Shown here in pieces: positions 55,636 through 64,000 of a stretch of DNA of 64,000 nucleotides (positions are counted from its first letter, which is position 1; each line of letters begins with the position of its first letter). The stretch is from assembly GCA_046349775.1 (NCBI GenBank), contig JAXMBS010000019.1, positions 13,459-77,458 of the forward strand, given 5' to 3'. The notes under the pieces are model-generated. The model saw only the letters and a program-made list of their open reading frames with translations, was not told the origin of the DNA and did not search any database. The DNA is from JAEUIG01 sp046349775. GTDB taxonomy: Bacteria > Planctomycetota > Planctomycetia > Planctomycetales > Planctomycetaceae. Made by a program: the position numbers and the translations under genes.

Positions 55636-56160
55636 GTGATCCTGACGAGCTGGGCCATGTTGCTGCTGACGGCGGTTGCCTCGGCGACCGACTTGCGACG
55701 GCAGAAGATCTATAACTGGACCACGTATCCCGGCATGCTGGCCGGGTTCGCGCTGAACGCGGCCGCCGGCGGCTGGCCCGCGACGGAAGACGCGCTGTGG
55801 GGGTTCCTCACGTGCGGCGGCGTGATGCTCACCTGTTTTGTGTTCTTCCCCGACCTCGGCGGCGGCGACGTGAAACTGATCGCCATGCTCGGCGCCGGAC
55901 TCGGCCTCGACGACGGCATCCTGGTAATGCTGTGGACGTTTGTCATCGGCTTTGTCGCCGGCCTGGCCATGCTGATCTGGAAGGTCGGCGCTCTACCGCT
56001 CCTGAAGCGCGCTGCACAGACGGCCCGTGAAGTCATCGTATTGCGCGGACGCATCGCGCCCGCCGATCCGCAAGCCCCGATCCGCCGCTGGCTCTATCTG
56101 GCGCCGGCGGCGCTCGCCGCCGTCATCATCGTCCGCTGGGAGTCGCTATGGCCTGCATGA
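55636..56160 (+). CDS. Type IV prepilin peptidase, CpaA/TadV type
   Basis: The start is GTG 55636, because the overlapping ATG is followed by a stop. The 174-residue polytopic protein has the two aspartates of the A24 family: one in ATDLRRQKIYNW and one in GGGDVKLIAMLG. It has four to six hydrophobic helices and no N-terminal methylase domain, as expected for TadV. It should remove the leader from the two Flp-like pilins just upstream. Other tad genes (tadA, tadB, rcpA) are not in the window. Confidence 0.85.
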   Translation: MILTSWAMLLLTAVASATDLRRQKIYNWTTYPGMLAGFALNAAAGGWPATEDALWGFLTCGGVMLTCFVFFPDLGGGDVKLIAMLGAGLGLDDGILVMLWTFVIGFVAGLAMLIWKVGALPLLKRAAQTAREVIVLRGRIAPADPQAPIRRWLYLAPAALAAVIIVRWESLWPA

Positions 56161-56232
56161 GGCTATTGGAGCTCCGCTTTCAGACGGAATAGCAGTGGTC
56201 CGACAATCAGTTCTTCTCGGGCAGCGTGAGAA

Positions 56233-56310
56233 TTCACCACGGAGGACAATGAGAACACGGAGAGTACCCGTTAACGACCATTTTCTCAGTGATCTCCGTG
56301 CACTCAGCGG
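56233..56310. repeat. Repeat of CACCACGGAGGAC...CTCCGTGCACTC type
   Basis: CACCACGGAGGACAATGAGA and ACACGGAGAG on the left are roughly complementary to TCTCCGTGCACTCAGCGGT on the right. Spacer elements made of CACGGAG words are common in planctomycete genomes (recollection). It lies between the prepilin peptidase and the convergent enolase-superfamily gene. Confidence 0.5.
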
Positions 56311-56369
56311 TAAATCTGGAGCTTCGTGGACGCCGTCGCTTCGGACGAGTTTGTGCGACTGACAAATAG

Positions 56370-57505
56370 TCAGACCATCACGGCAGTCAAAGCGCGATCC
56401 GCGATCAGCACGGACGTCACGAAGTCTTCGTCCAGCGTCACACCCAGGCCCGGGCCGTCCGGAACAGTGATCCAGCCGTCCTTCGCCTGGACTTTCTCCA
56501 TTGCCGCCTGTTCCTGAGAGGCGTGTCCTCGACACAATCCTCGAACAGGAACGCATCGCGGCAGGTGCTCAGCCAGTGCAGGCTGGCCGCCACGGTCAGT
56601 GGACTGCGTAGCAGTGGTTGCACAGCTCAGCGCCGATCTCTTCGACACGGCGCGAATAAAAGGCCGCATCGGTAAACCCGCAACGTGACAGGTCGACCTG
56701 GTACACGTCGAGCGGCGCTTGCCGATCAGTTGCCGGAACGCCTCGCGCCGCATCTCCTCGCCGGAGGCGATCGGCACGGGAGAACGATGCGCAGCCACAC
56801 ATAGCCGTCGATGTCATCCGCGCGCAGCGGCTCTTCCAGCCAGCCGATGTTGTACTCGGCAAACCTTCTCGAAGCGCGACGGAGGGCGGTCCGCGCGTCC
56901 CAGACGCAGCCGGCGTCGATGAGCAGATCAGAATCGTCGCCGACTCCCTCCCGCGCGCCGCGCACAAGCTCGAGATCGACCGCCTCGTTCGGCCCCATCG
57001 GCTCCCAGCCGAACTTGACCGCGCGATAGCCCGCATCGATCCAGCGGCGGCCGATAACGCGCGTCGCCTTACCGTCTTTTCCGAACAGGATCGACGCGTA
57101 CGCCTTGATCCGCGAATGCTGCTTTCCGCCCAGCAGCCGATGGATCGGCTCCCCGAAATGCTTCCCCTTGAGGTCCCACAGCGCCATGTCGACGGCCGCC
57201 ATCGCTGTGATCCCGACGCTGGTGCGGCCGAAATACATCGTCCGCCGGTACATCTTCTGCCACAGCCGCTCGTGCTCCAGCGGGTTCTCACCCACCAGAA
57301 TCTCGCGCAGCCCGCAGGCGATGTTATGGCTGAACGGAGCGTCGATGATTGCTTTCACCACTTCCGGCGACGAGTCCGCTTCGCCGACTCCTTCGAGGCC
57401 GTCCTCGGTGCGGACGCGCACCAGGACCGAGTCCTGCGAACTGGCGGTCTTCGCTTCGACGTTCTTGATTCGCAGGATCTGGCAGACGATTTCAGCAATT
57501 TTCAT
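56370..57505 (-). CDS. Mandelate racemase/enolase-superfamily enzyme (frameshifted)
   Basis: ATG 57505 begins MKIAEIVCQILRIKNVEAK. The N-terminal cap and barrel read cleanly for about 235 residues, including GITAMAAVDMALWDLKGK, RAVKFGWEPMG with the catalytic Lys, DLLIDAGCVWD (metal Asp) and IGWLEEPLRADD (metal Glu). Then two indels near 56.77 and 56.60 kb move the frame: PIASGEEMRREAFRQLIG (third metal ligand), QVDLSRCGFTDAAFYS, then ASLHWLSTC, and finally MEKVQAKDGWITVPDGPGLGVTL. The assembled length of about 378 residues fits the family. Acid sugar dehydratase or racemase activity is likely; the substrate is not predictable. Confidence 0.75.
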
Positions 57506-57582
57506 GATGGGATTTCGCGCTCAATTTCGAGTTGCGGTATAGCGGACTGCCGCAGGCGACCATGTACGCATGCAATTGCAAG

Positions 57583-58047
57583 TCAGAGACGTTTGACGAT
57601 GAAGTCTAGGAGCCAATCGCAATACCATTCGTAGGGGCTGCAGGTTTCATACACAAGAATTGCCGGCGCATAGAGCACTTGCAGGATCGGTTCCGACGAG
57701 GGGGCGAATGTGCTGATGGCAGCGACTACCGGCAGTCCCGCGAGATAACCGAGGATCAAGCCGAAGGCGAGTGCAATCCATCGGACCTCGACAGCGAACC
57801 GGTTTCCCGACATTCTCAGCCGGCCATTGCGCGTCGCCCGTAGTCGATACTTGTGGTATCCGTGCTGAATGACGATCTCTTGATCTTCGCGCAGAATCTG
57901 CCCAGATTCGACGACGCGCGGCTCCGGCCGACGTGACCGCCCGAGATTGCGCGAGAACCATGACACCCGGTTCACCTCCTGCTCGTGAAACGATGTCCCA
58001 ACTGTCGAAAGCGTAATTTGGCGATACGCCGGAGGCAACGACGACAA
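57583..58047 (-). CDS. HemP-like domain fused to membrane segment
   Basis: The 154-residue protein has, at residues about 47-79, ESGQILREDQEIVIQHGYHKYRLRATRNGRLRM. This agrees with the hemin uptake protein HemP pattern (hydrophobic residue, E/Q-H, Y-R-L-R, T-R-x-G-x-L). Here it is not free-standing: one or two transmembrane helices follow (WIALAFGLILGYLAGLPVV and ILQVLYAPAILVY). The first 28 residues have low similarity, so the start may be later. A role in haem or iron regulation is inferred from HemP only. It is divergent from the GNAT gene. Confidence 0.6.
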   Translation of the reverse strand: MSSLPPAYRQITLSTVGTSFHEQEVNRVSWFSRNLGRSRRPEPRVVESGQILREDQEIVIQHGYHKYRLRATRNGRLRMSGNRFAVEVRWIALAFGLILGYLAGLPVVAAISTFAPSSEPILQVLYAPAILVYETCSPYEWYCDWLLDFIVKRL

Positions 58048-58201
58048 GTCCTTCCAAAATCACCGCGCCGTCAGAGTCTCCCCAATGCGGCAGGCCTGAT
58101 CCGACGATTCCCGGCTCCAAGACGAGCGCGCGGTTTCATGCGGCCCGCTGCGGTGCGCGTCCGATGTATCTCGGTCAACCTGCGGTCATGGTCCGCGCGC
58201 A

Positions 58202-59353
58202 TTGAGGTGTGTCGACATGGCGAGTTGCGTCACTGAGACAAGGCCGGTAAAGTTTTCGGATTCGGTCGGGAAATCAGCCCGGAAAGCGGACGGCATGCTG
58301 GAAGTTCGGACGTACGAGGGTGATGCGGACGAACTCAGCCGTTTCGTGGGATCGGTCTGGAAAGCCACGTACGCCGGCAAGATGCCGTTGCCGATCTGGG
58401 ACTCCGCCTACTTCGACTGGCAATTGCTGTGGCGGCCGCCTGCTCAGCGACCTGCCTGTGTCGCGGCTTATGACGGCGATCGCCTCGTCGGCACGCTGCT
58501 GGGGGAAGAATTCCGGTTTCGCTGGCTTGACCGCGAGCACCTCGCCACCCAGGGGAGTTGGCTCTCGGTCGATCCTGAATACCGTCGTGCCGGAACCGCC
58601 GGCCTGATGCTCAAGGAACTCAAGCGACGGCACGTCGAGCGCGGCGCCGACTTCCAGATCGGCTACGGCTACGAGGGGTCGCGGCTCTCGCTGGGACCGA
58701 AATTCTGGGGGAAATATCCCAAAGATACCGTCGTGCCCAAGAAGCTCGGTTTCTGGGCCCGCGTGCTCAACTACACCGCCGTTGCCGACTGGGAACTCAA
58801 CCGACTGGAAGGGATCGGCGCACGCACGCTCGGCTGGTGGCAGCGCGGCGCGGCGCGCTGGACGCCCGATCCCAATGTGCGACAGTATCGCGCGAACGAT
58901 TTGCCCGCGTGTCTGGAGTTGGCACATGGCCTGCTCGATCACGTCCAGGCGGGGATCATCTGGGATCGCGAGCGCCTCGCCCACCAGTTGGACTACAAGG
59001 GCTTTCCGCGTACGTTGGTCTATGAGACCGACGGCCACGTCGCTGGATTCGTCAACTACCACGTCCTGGATTATCTCGGTCGCACGACGATCCGCGTGGC
59101 AATGATCGATCTCCTCGCCGTTCACGACCTCCCCAAACCTGCGGCCGCGGCTCTCGTCAAAACGGCCCTGCGGCAAATGCACGACGACAACGTCGCGCTC
59201 TGCCTGATTCTGAAGACGCCCTGTTTTCCGGCAGGCGTCCTGTTACGAACCGGGTTCATTCCCCGGTTTGCCGACCAGGCGATTCTGCTGACGAAAATGC
59301 GGCCGGAGTTCGAAGTCGCCGGCGCCCGCCGATTTCATGTGTTGTGGCGGTAG
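58202..59353 (+). CDS. GNAT-family N-acetyltransferase
   Basis: The 383-residue frame has an acetyl-CoA-binding GNAT motif in GSWLSVDPEYRRAGTAGLMLKELKRR near residue 120, and a second GNAT-like half from about residue 220 (VRQYRANDLPACLELAHGLLDHV) that ends with the family strand ALCLILKTPCFPAGVLLRTGF. The domain proper starts near residue 32 (MLEVRTYEGDADELSRFVGSVW), so the first 31 codons may be leader; alternative starts are 58217 and 58295. The acceptor substrate is unknown. It is followed by the acyl-reductase/aminotransferase gene after about 200 bases. Confidence 0.8.
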   Translation: MRCVDMASCVTETRPVKFSDSVGKSARKADGMLEVRTYEGDADELSRFVGSVWKATYAGKMPLPIWDSAYFDWQLLWRPPAQRPACVAAYDGDRLVGTLLGEEFRFRWLDREHLATQGSWLSVDPEYRRAGTAGLMLKELKRRHVERGADFQIGYGYEGSRLSLGPKFWGKYPKDTVVPKKLGFWARVLNYTAVADWELNRLEGIGARTLGWWQRGAARWTPDPNVRQYRANDLPACLELAHGLLDHVQAGIIWDRERLAHQLDYKGFPRTLVYETDGHVAGFVNYHVLDYLGRTTIRVAMIDLLAVHDLPKPAAAALVKTALRQMHDDNVALCLILKTPCFPAGVLLRTGFIPRFADQAILLTKMRPEFEVAGARRFHVLWR

Positions 59354-59553
59354 CCGGACGACTGAGCCGGCCGGCAAACTCATCGCAGTTTGAGCCGTTT
59401 GCGCAACCGCTGTAACCCTCATGTGATGCGTCAAACGATGGGGAACGTCCGGTCGGGATTTGCAAGCGGATCGGCTTTGTGACAGCATGTTAACCTGCGT
59501 TAACGGGGCAAACACCGCCCCGGAGACGACAACCTGATGGGAATCGATCATCC

Positions 59554-62142
59554 ATGAAGTTCGCCTTTCTCATTCACCCGATCAGCACGGAGGTGAGTGA
59601 TCTGACCCGCCTGGATGCGGAAACCGGCGTGCTCAAGACGTGGGGGACCGATCCGCTCGGCCTGCTGGCGCGCATTCACGGTCCCGAGGCCGCGCGACGG
59701 TATAACTCGACTGAACGGGATACCGAGCCGTTCGTCGTCGATGAAATCTGCGGTCCGGTCTCGCGCCACGGCGAGGAAGTCCGCGGCCGGCTGATCGAGA
59801 TTCCGATGAAGGCGTCGGAAATCCTCGAATACCCGGATTTGGCCGTCGAGCACATCGAGCACGCCGTCAAGATGGCGGCCGACTGGGGCGCGCGAATTGT
59901 TGGCCTGGGCGCGATGACGGCCGTCGTCGGCGGACGAGGCACCTATATCGCCGAACACAGCCCGATCGCAATTACGACCGGCAACAGTCTCACGGTGTAC
60001 GCGGCGATTCAAGGGCTGTTTCACGCGGCCGACGAGTTGAACTTTGACTTGCGGCAGGAAACGATCGCCGTCGTTGGCGTTCCCGGCAGCATCGCCAGCG
60101 CCGCCGCCATTTTGCTTGCGCCGCACTGTGGACAACTGGTGCTCGTTGGGCGTCAGGCCTCGCAGCCCGCGGTCAAGCTTGCCAAAAAACTGGGAGTTGA
60201 GCTGCTGCTCGACGTGGATGAAGCCTGCCAGCGCGCGCGAATTATTCTGTCGGCGACGTCCTCGGGGAACTGCATCGACCAGACGAAACTCCAGCCGGGG
60301 TCGATCGTCGTCGACGTGGGAGTGCCGGCCGACGTGATTGGCGACGGCCCGCAGCGTCCCGACATCCTCGTGCTGACGGGCGGACTGGCGGCGGTTCCGG
60401 AAGACGGCCGCTGGCACTCGCCGCGCGTGATCCGCTTCCAGCGCGGCATGATCCCCAGCTGCATGGGCGAAACCATGATCCTCGCGCTCGAGGATCGCCA
60501 GGAATGCTACTCGCTCGGCCGCGTGCTGGATGTCGACCGCATCGCCGAGATTGGCAAAATCGCCACCGCGAACGGCTTCCGGTTCTCGCGGCTGTGCTCG
60601 TTCGGGCAGGTGCTCGACGAAGCCGTGCTGTCGGAATTCCGCAAGTACGTCCGCCGCGATCCGAAGCGGATTCCGGTGCGTTCGCCGGAAAAGGCCGGCG
60701 CCTCCGAATTGGCGAAACGGGCCACGGCCTGCCATCGACGGCATATGAACCCGCCGCTGTCGGCGTTCACAAACCAGGCCGGCATCGCACGAACGTTCGT
60801 CCGCGGCGAAGGGACCTGGTTGTATGACGCGGAAGGACATCGGTATCTCGATCTGGTGGCGGGCTACGGCGCCGTCAATCTGGGACACAATCATCCCGCG
60901 GTCGTCGAAGCAATTCGGTCGGCACTGGCGTCGTATCCCCCGGGATTCACGCCTTCCGCAGTGAATCCGTACGCCACGGCGCTGGCAGAAGAGTTGATTT
61001 CAATCGCTCCGGGCGGGTTGGGAATCGTGTTCTTCACGAACAGCGGCACGGAATCGACCGAGGCGGCGCTGAAGCTGGCCCGCGCGGCAACCGGCAGATT
61101 CGGATTCCTGAGCTGTTTCGGATCATTCCACGGTAAGACGCTGGGCTCGCTGTCGGTCACGGCGAAGACCGAACTCCAGATGCTGTTCCAGCCGCTGATA
61201 CCCGGCTGCGAAGCGGTGCCGTATGGGGACCTCGAGGCGCTCGAACGCGAGCTGCTCACCTGCAAATATGCTGCGTTCATCGTCGAGCCGGTCCAGGGGG
61301 AAGCCGGCGTGTACATTCCGCCGCCGGGCTATCTCAAGCGCGCGGAAGAACTCTGCCGGCAGTCGGGCACGCTGTTGATCGTGGATGAAGTGCAGACCGG
61401 GTTCGGCCGCACCGGCGCGCTATTCGCCTGTGAGCATGAAGGGGTGACCCCTGATGTGCTCACGCTCGCAAAGTCGCTGGGCGGCGGCATGATGCCGATT
61501 GGCGCGATGATTTCCCGCCGCGACGTATGGGATCGCGCGTACGGCACCGTGCAGACCTGCCTGATGCACACCAGCACTTTCGCCGGTGGCAGTCTGCCAT
61601 GCGCAGCCGCATTGGCGGCGGTGCGGGCGATTGTGCGCGACGACCTGTCCGGCCGAGCCGCCGAAGTTGGCAAACGTCTGATGTCCGGCTTAAAGGACTT
61701 TCCGACGCGTTATAAATGCGTCAGCGAAGTCCGCGGCAAAGGGCTGATGATCGGCATCGAGTTCCAGCGCTGGCCGCAGACGGCGGTCAACCACTGGAAG
61801 TCACTCGACGAGACCGGACTGTCGCAGTACATGATCCGCGGCTATGACGGCATGGTTGCCGCGCTGCACACGCTGCAGGCGATGTACATCCTCATGCACC
61901 GGTTCGGCATCTATGCCCAGAGCACACGGTCCAACCCGCAGGTGATCCGCATCCAGCCGCCGCTCGTGATCTCCGAAGCCGAGGTCGACCGGTTCCTTGA
62001 CGCGCTCGGACAGACCTGCCGCGAGGTGGACCACATCTGCGGTGCGCTGACGGGGGGAGTCAGCAAGTCGTCGCTGGGCAAGCACGACGCCCGCAACGAA
62101 GGCGCCATCGAAGGCCTGCCGAACGTCACCGCCGCACACTGA
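59554..62142 (+). CDS. Fusion: acyl-thioester reductase (AAR-like) plus class III aminotransferase
   Basis: This 862-residue protein combines two enzymes. Residues 1-390 resemble cyanobacterial acyl-ACP reductase: GRLIEIPMKASEIL, GLGAMTAVVGGRGT, a Rossmann motif VVGVPGSIASAAA (173-185), VDVGVPADV, and SCMGETMILALED, in which Cys303 fits the position of the acyl-accepting cysteine of that family. Residues 400-830 are a class III PLP enzyme: FFTNSGTESTEAALKLA, DEVQTGFGRTG with Asp611, and the PLP lysine Lys640 in LTLAKSLGGG. The simplest inferred chemistry is thioester to aldehyde to primary amine on one chain. A six-codon ORF (59537-59557) overlaps the start in an ATGA. A terminator follows at 62186. 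Confidence 0.85.
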   Translation: MKFAFLIHPISTEVSDLTRLDAETGVLKTWGTDPLGLLARIHGPEAARRYNSTERDTEPFVVDEICGPVSRHGEEVRGRLIEIPMKASEILEYPDLAVEHIEHAVKMAADWGARIVGLGAMTAVVGGRGTYIAEHSPIAITTGNSLTVYAAIQGLFHAADELNFDLRQETIAVVGVPGSIASAAAILLAPHCGQLVLVGRQASQPAVKLAKKLGVELLLDVDEACQRARIILSATSSGNCIDQTKLQPGSIVVDVGVPADVIGDGPQRPDILVLTGGLAAVPEDGRWHSPRVIRFQRGMIPSCMGETMILALEDRQECYSLGRVLDVDRIAEIGKIATANGFRFSRLCSFGQVLDEAVLSEFRKYVRRDPKRIPVRSPEKAGASELAKRATACHRRHMNPPLSAFTNQAGIARTFVRGEGTWLYDAEGHRYLDLVAGYGAVNLGHNHPAVVEAIRSALASYPPGFTPSAVNPYATALAEELISIAPGGLGIVFFTNSGTESTEAALKLARAATGRFGFLSCFGSFHGKTLGSLSVTAKTELQMLFQPLIPGCEAVPYGDLEALERELLTCKYAAFIVEPVQGEAGVYIPPPGYLKRAEELCRQSGTLLIVDEVQTGFGRTGALFACEHEGVTPDVLTLAKSLGGGMMPIGAMISRRDVWDRAYGTVQTCLMHTSTFAGGSLPCAAALAAVRAIVRDDLSGRAAEVGKRLMSGLKDFPTRYKCVSEVRGKGLMIGIEFQRWPQTAVNHWKSLDETGLSQYMIRGYDGMVAALHTLQAMYILMHRFGIYAQSTRSNPQVIRIQPPLVISEAEVDRFLDALGQTCREVDHICGALTGGVSKSSLGKHDARNEGAIEGLPNVTAAH

Positions 62143-62185
62143 CATTGAGCCATTGAACGAACGCGTGCTGCGGTGAGATCAGCCG

Positions 62186-62211
62186 AACCCCGCTGAAGTG
62201 GCGGGGTTTTT
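62186..62211 (+). terminator. Rho-independent terminator after the fusion gene
   Basis: CCCCGC and GCGGGG form a stem with a seven-base loop, followed by five T residues, 44 bases after the stop of the fusion gene. Confidence 0.75.
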
Positions 62212-62239
62212 CATGCGCTGTGGTAGAATGCGCGGCGCA

Positions 62240-62548
62240 ATGCGCCTCATACGTCAGGCAAACTGGATACGCAGGCTGCTTGCCTGCATCACAATCTGGA
62301 TCGGCAGTTGTCTGCTGGCGATTGGCATTCTGTTCTATGGACCACAGTGGACCGAATGTGCTCGGGAGATCGTGATAGCGTTCGAGTCACAGAGCATCAA
62401 TGTGTTTCGTCACCCAGCATCTCTCGAACGGTCCGTCATTGCCGTCGTGTCATGTTTCGGCGGGACGGTCGCGATCTGGTTCGGCAGTCGCGAACTTTCT
62501 GCCTGCGAATCTGAATCTCCTCCCGGTGACGGCGAGAATTCAAATTAG
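62240..62548 (+). CDS. Small membrane protein with two helices
   Basis: I prefer ATG 62240 (MRLIRQANWIRRLLA), which begins 29 bases after the terminator T-run; earlier in-frame ATGs overlap the terminator. The 102-residue product has two transmembrane helices (ACITIWIGSCLLAIGILFYG and AVVSCFGGTVAIWFG) joined by a loop of about 35 residues, and a polar C-terminus. No family is recognised. It is convergent with fumC. Confidence 0.5.
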   Translation: MRLIRQANWIRRLLACITIWIGSCLLAIGILFYGPQWTECAREIVIAFESQSINVFRHPASLERSVIAVVSCFGGTVAIWFGSRELSACESESPPGDGENSN

Positions 62549-62617
62549 GCGCGACTCTCTCGAAAGTGTCCAGGACGATCTTCGCTGAATCCCGAATCCT
62601 GACTTCCGAGTCCTCCG

Positions 62618-64000
62618 TCAGGCGTGCGGCTCGGTCATCGAAAACGGATCGAGCGCCTTGTCGAGCTCATCTTTGGGCAGGATCTTCTGGTCCGTGCACA
62701 GCTCGCGAATCGTCTTGCCGGATTTGAAGGCTTCTTTGGCGAGCTGCGCCGCCTTTTCGTAGCCGATGTGTGGGTTGAGGCTCGTTACCATCGACAGACT
62801 CTTCTCGACGGACGCCTCGCAGGCTTCGGCATTCGCTTCGAGGCCCTTGGCACAGAAGTCGTTGAACGCCTGCACGCCGGCCGACAGCAACGAGACACTT
62901 TCCAGCGTCGTCTGCCCCATGACCGGCATCATGATGTTGAGCTGGAAGTTGCCGCCCGTGGCGCCGGCCATCGCGATGCAGGCGTCGTTGCCGACGACGC
63001 GCGTCGCCACCTGCATCAGGCTTTCGCACATCACCGGATTGACTTTGCCCGGCATGATCGAGCTCCCCGGCTGTAAATCGGGGATCATGACCTCGTAAAA
63101 TCCGCACCGCGGGCCTGATCCCAGCCAGCGGATGTTGTTCACCACGTTGAACAGCGTCACCGCGATCGCCCGCAACTGTCCGTGGCATTCGACGAGGCCG
63201 TCACGCTGGGCGTTGGCCTCGAAGTGGTTTGCTGCTTCGACGAATCCGATTCCAGTTTCCGCTGCCAATGCCGCGGCGACGCGGCTGCCGAATTCCGGAT
63301 GCGTGTTGATCCCTGAGCCGACGGCCGTGCCGCCGGCCGGCAATTCCAGCACCGCAGCGAGGGCCCGCTCGGCACGTTGCACCGATAGCTCGATCTGCCG
63401 GGCGAACCCGCCGAACTCCTGGCCGAGCCGCAGCGGCGTCGCGTCCGCCAGGTGCGTGCGCCCGATCTTGATGATGCGGTCCCACTCCCGTGCTTTGTCG
63501 GCGAGAACTCCGGCAAACTTTTTCAGGGCCGGGACCAGGTTCTTCTGAATCGACATCGCCGTCGCGACGTGGATCGCTGTCGGAAACATGTCGTTGGTGC
63601 TCTGCCCCATATTGACGTGATCGTTGGGGTGCACTGGTTTTTGTACGGCGAAGCGGTCGCCGCCGAGCAGCTCGATCGCGCGATTGGCAATGACCTCGTT
63701 GGCGTTCATATTGCTCGACGTTCCGGAACCGGTCTGGAACACGTCGATCGGAAACTCGCCGTCATGCTTCCCATCCGCCACTTCCCGCGCCGCCTGCAGC
63801 AGCGCCTGGACCTGCTGTTCGTTGAGCCGGTTCTTGCCGGTGTTGGTCAGTTTGCCGAGTTCATGGTTCGCCTGACCACAGGCGAATTTGACCAGTCCGA
63901 GCGCGTGGATCAGGTCCGGGTGCAGCGGCCAGCCGGAAACGGGGAAATTCTCGACGGCCCGCTGTGTCTGGGCGCTGTAGTAAGCCTTGGCGGGGACTTG
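62618..64000 (-). CDS. fumC: Class II fumarate hydratase, C-terminal part (cut by window edge)
   Basis: The frame is open from the right window edge to the stop at 62618. It contains VPAKAYYSAQTQRAVENFPVSGW at the edge, then FQTGSGTSSNMNANEVIANRA, VHPNDHVNMGQSTNDMFPTA, IGRTHLADATPLRLGQEF, the signature GSSIMPGKVNP and NPHIGYEKAA. These are the substrate-binding regions of the fumarase/aspartase superfamily; the N-terminal sequence and KPVHPNDHVN fit fumarase C better than aspartase. It hydrates fumarate to malate in the TCA cycle. Only about 10-15 N-terminal residues are missing. Confidence 0.9.
   Translation of the reverse strand, partial: QVPAKAYYSAQTQRAVENFPVSGWPLHPDLIHALGLVKFACGQANHELGKLTNTGKNRLNEQQVQALLQAAREVADGKHDGEFPIDVFQTGSGTSSNMNANEVIANRAIELLGGDRFAVQKPVHPNDHVNMGQSTNDMFPTAIHVATAMSIQKNLVPALKKFAGVLADKAREWDRIIKIGRTHLADATPLRLGQEFGGFARQIELSVQRAERALAAVLELPAGGTAVGSGINTHPEFGSRVAAALAAETGIGFVEAANHFEANAQRDGLVECHGQLRAIAVTLFNVVNNIRWLGSGPRCGFYEVMIPDLQPGSSIMPGKVNPVMCESLMQVATRVVGNDACIAMAGATGGNFQLNIMMPVMGQTTLESVSLLSAGVQAFNDFCAKGLEANAEACEASVEKSLSMVTSLNPHIGYEKAAQLAKEAFKSGKTIRELCTDQKILPKDELDKALDPFSMTEPHA

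Overview
The window is GC-rich bacterial chromosome and reads as a member of the Planctomycetes, most likely Planctomycetales (inferred from content, no 16S present). Supporting genes are a secreted DUF1080 plus sugar-dehydrogenase-like fusion, a Cys-type sulfatase, a planctomycete-type beta-barrel porin, a PEP-CTERM protein, a DUF6513 dihydropteroate-synthase-like protein (H4MPT-linked C1 metabolism), MqnA of the futalosine route, membrane-anchored leucine-rich-type paralogs, and several families of short palindromic spacer repeats I associate with this phylum.

Layout. 0-4 kb: secreted hydrolases and an EAL/HDOD signalling protein. 4.3-7 kb: three tandem, translationally coupled membrane-anchored paralogs; two more copies lie at 18.9-20.7 kb on the other strand. 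7-9.9 kb: ROK kinase and Ppx/GppA-HD phosphatase. 9.9-13 kb (minus): Pro-rich membrane protein, FtsW and family-4 uracil-DNA glycosylase. 13-21.6 kb: two metallo-beta-lactamase-fold proteins, a Cys-rich exported protein, the DUF1080 fusion, a HAD phosphatase and MqnA. 22-29 kb: homoserine dehydrogenase, a polytopic membrane protein, Nudix, FabI, and EF-P divergent from its lysine 2,3-aminomutase-type modifier EpmB. 29-36.7 kb: sialidase-like protein, sulfatase, zinc-ribbon membrane protein, radical SAM protein, CysC, HisI, a probable free-standing small RNA, and a lipoprotein. 37-49.8 kb: RND exporter, pterin dehydratase, DUF6513, FtsY, porin, UppP, SpoIIE-type phosphatase, PurN, DUF456 and a transglutaminase. 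50-56.2 kb: PEP-CTERM protein, two duplicated subtilases, two divergent Flp-type pilins and a prepilin peptidase. 56.4-64 kb: enolase-superfamily enzyme, HemP-like membrane protein, GNAT protein, an acyl-reductase/aminotransferase fusion and fumarase C (cut by the window end).

Many genes are interrupted by one to several frameshifts, densest at 10.3-12 kb, 37-48.8 kb, 50.6-52.4 kb and 56.4-57 kb. Because they hit housekeeping genes (ftsW, ftsY, uppP, purN, homoserine dehydrogenase), and because the protein family signal continues smoothly in another frame, I read them as sequence or assembly indels rather than gene decay. These genes are given as single spans.

Most interesting items: (1) the transcription unit at 35.56-35.85 kb, with a sigma70-like promoter, hairpins, a CU-rich stretch and two tandem terminators; (2) the single-chain acyl-thioester reductase plus class III aminotransferase at 59.55 kb; (3) the five-copy FDD-WLA/QFTPELA family; (4) the duplicated subtilases with a conserved leader; (5) two Flp-like pilins with altered processing-site residues.
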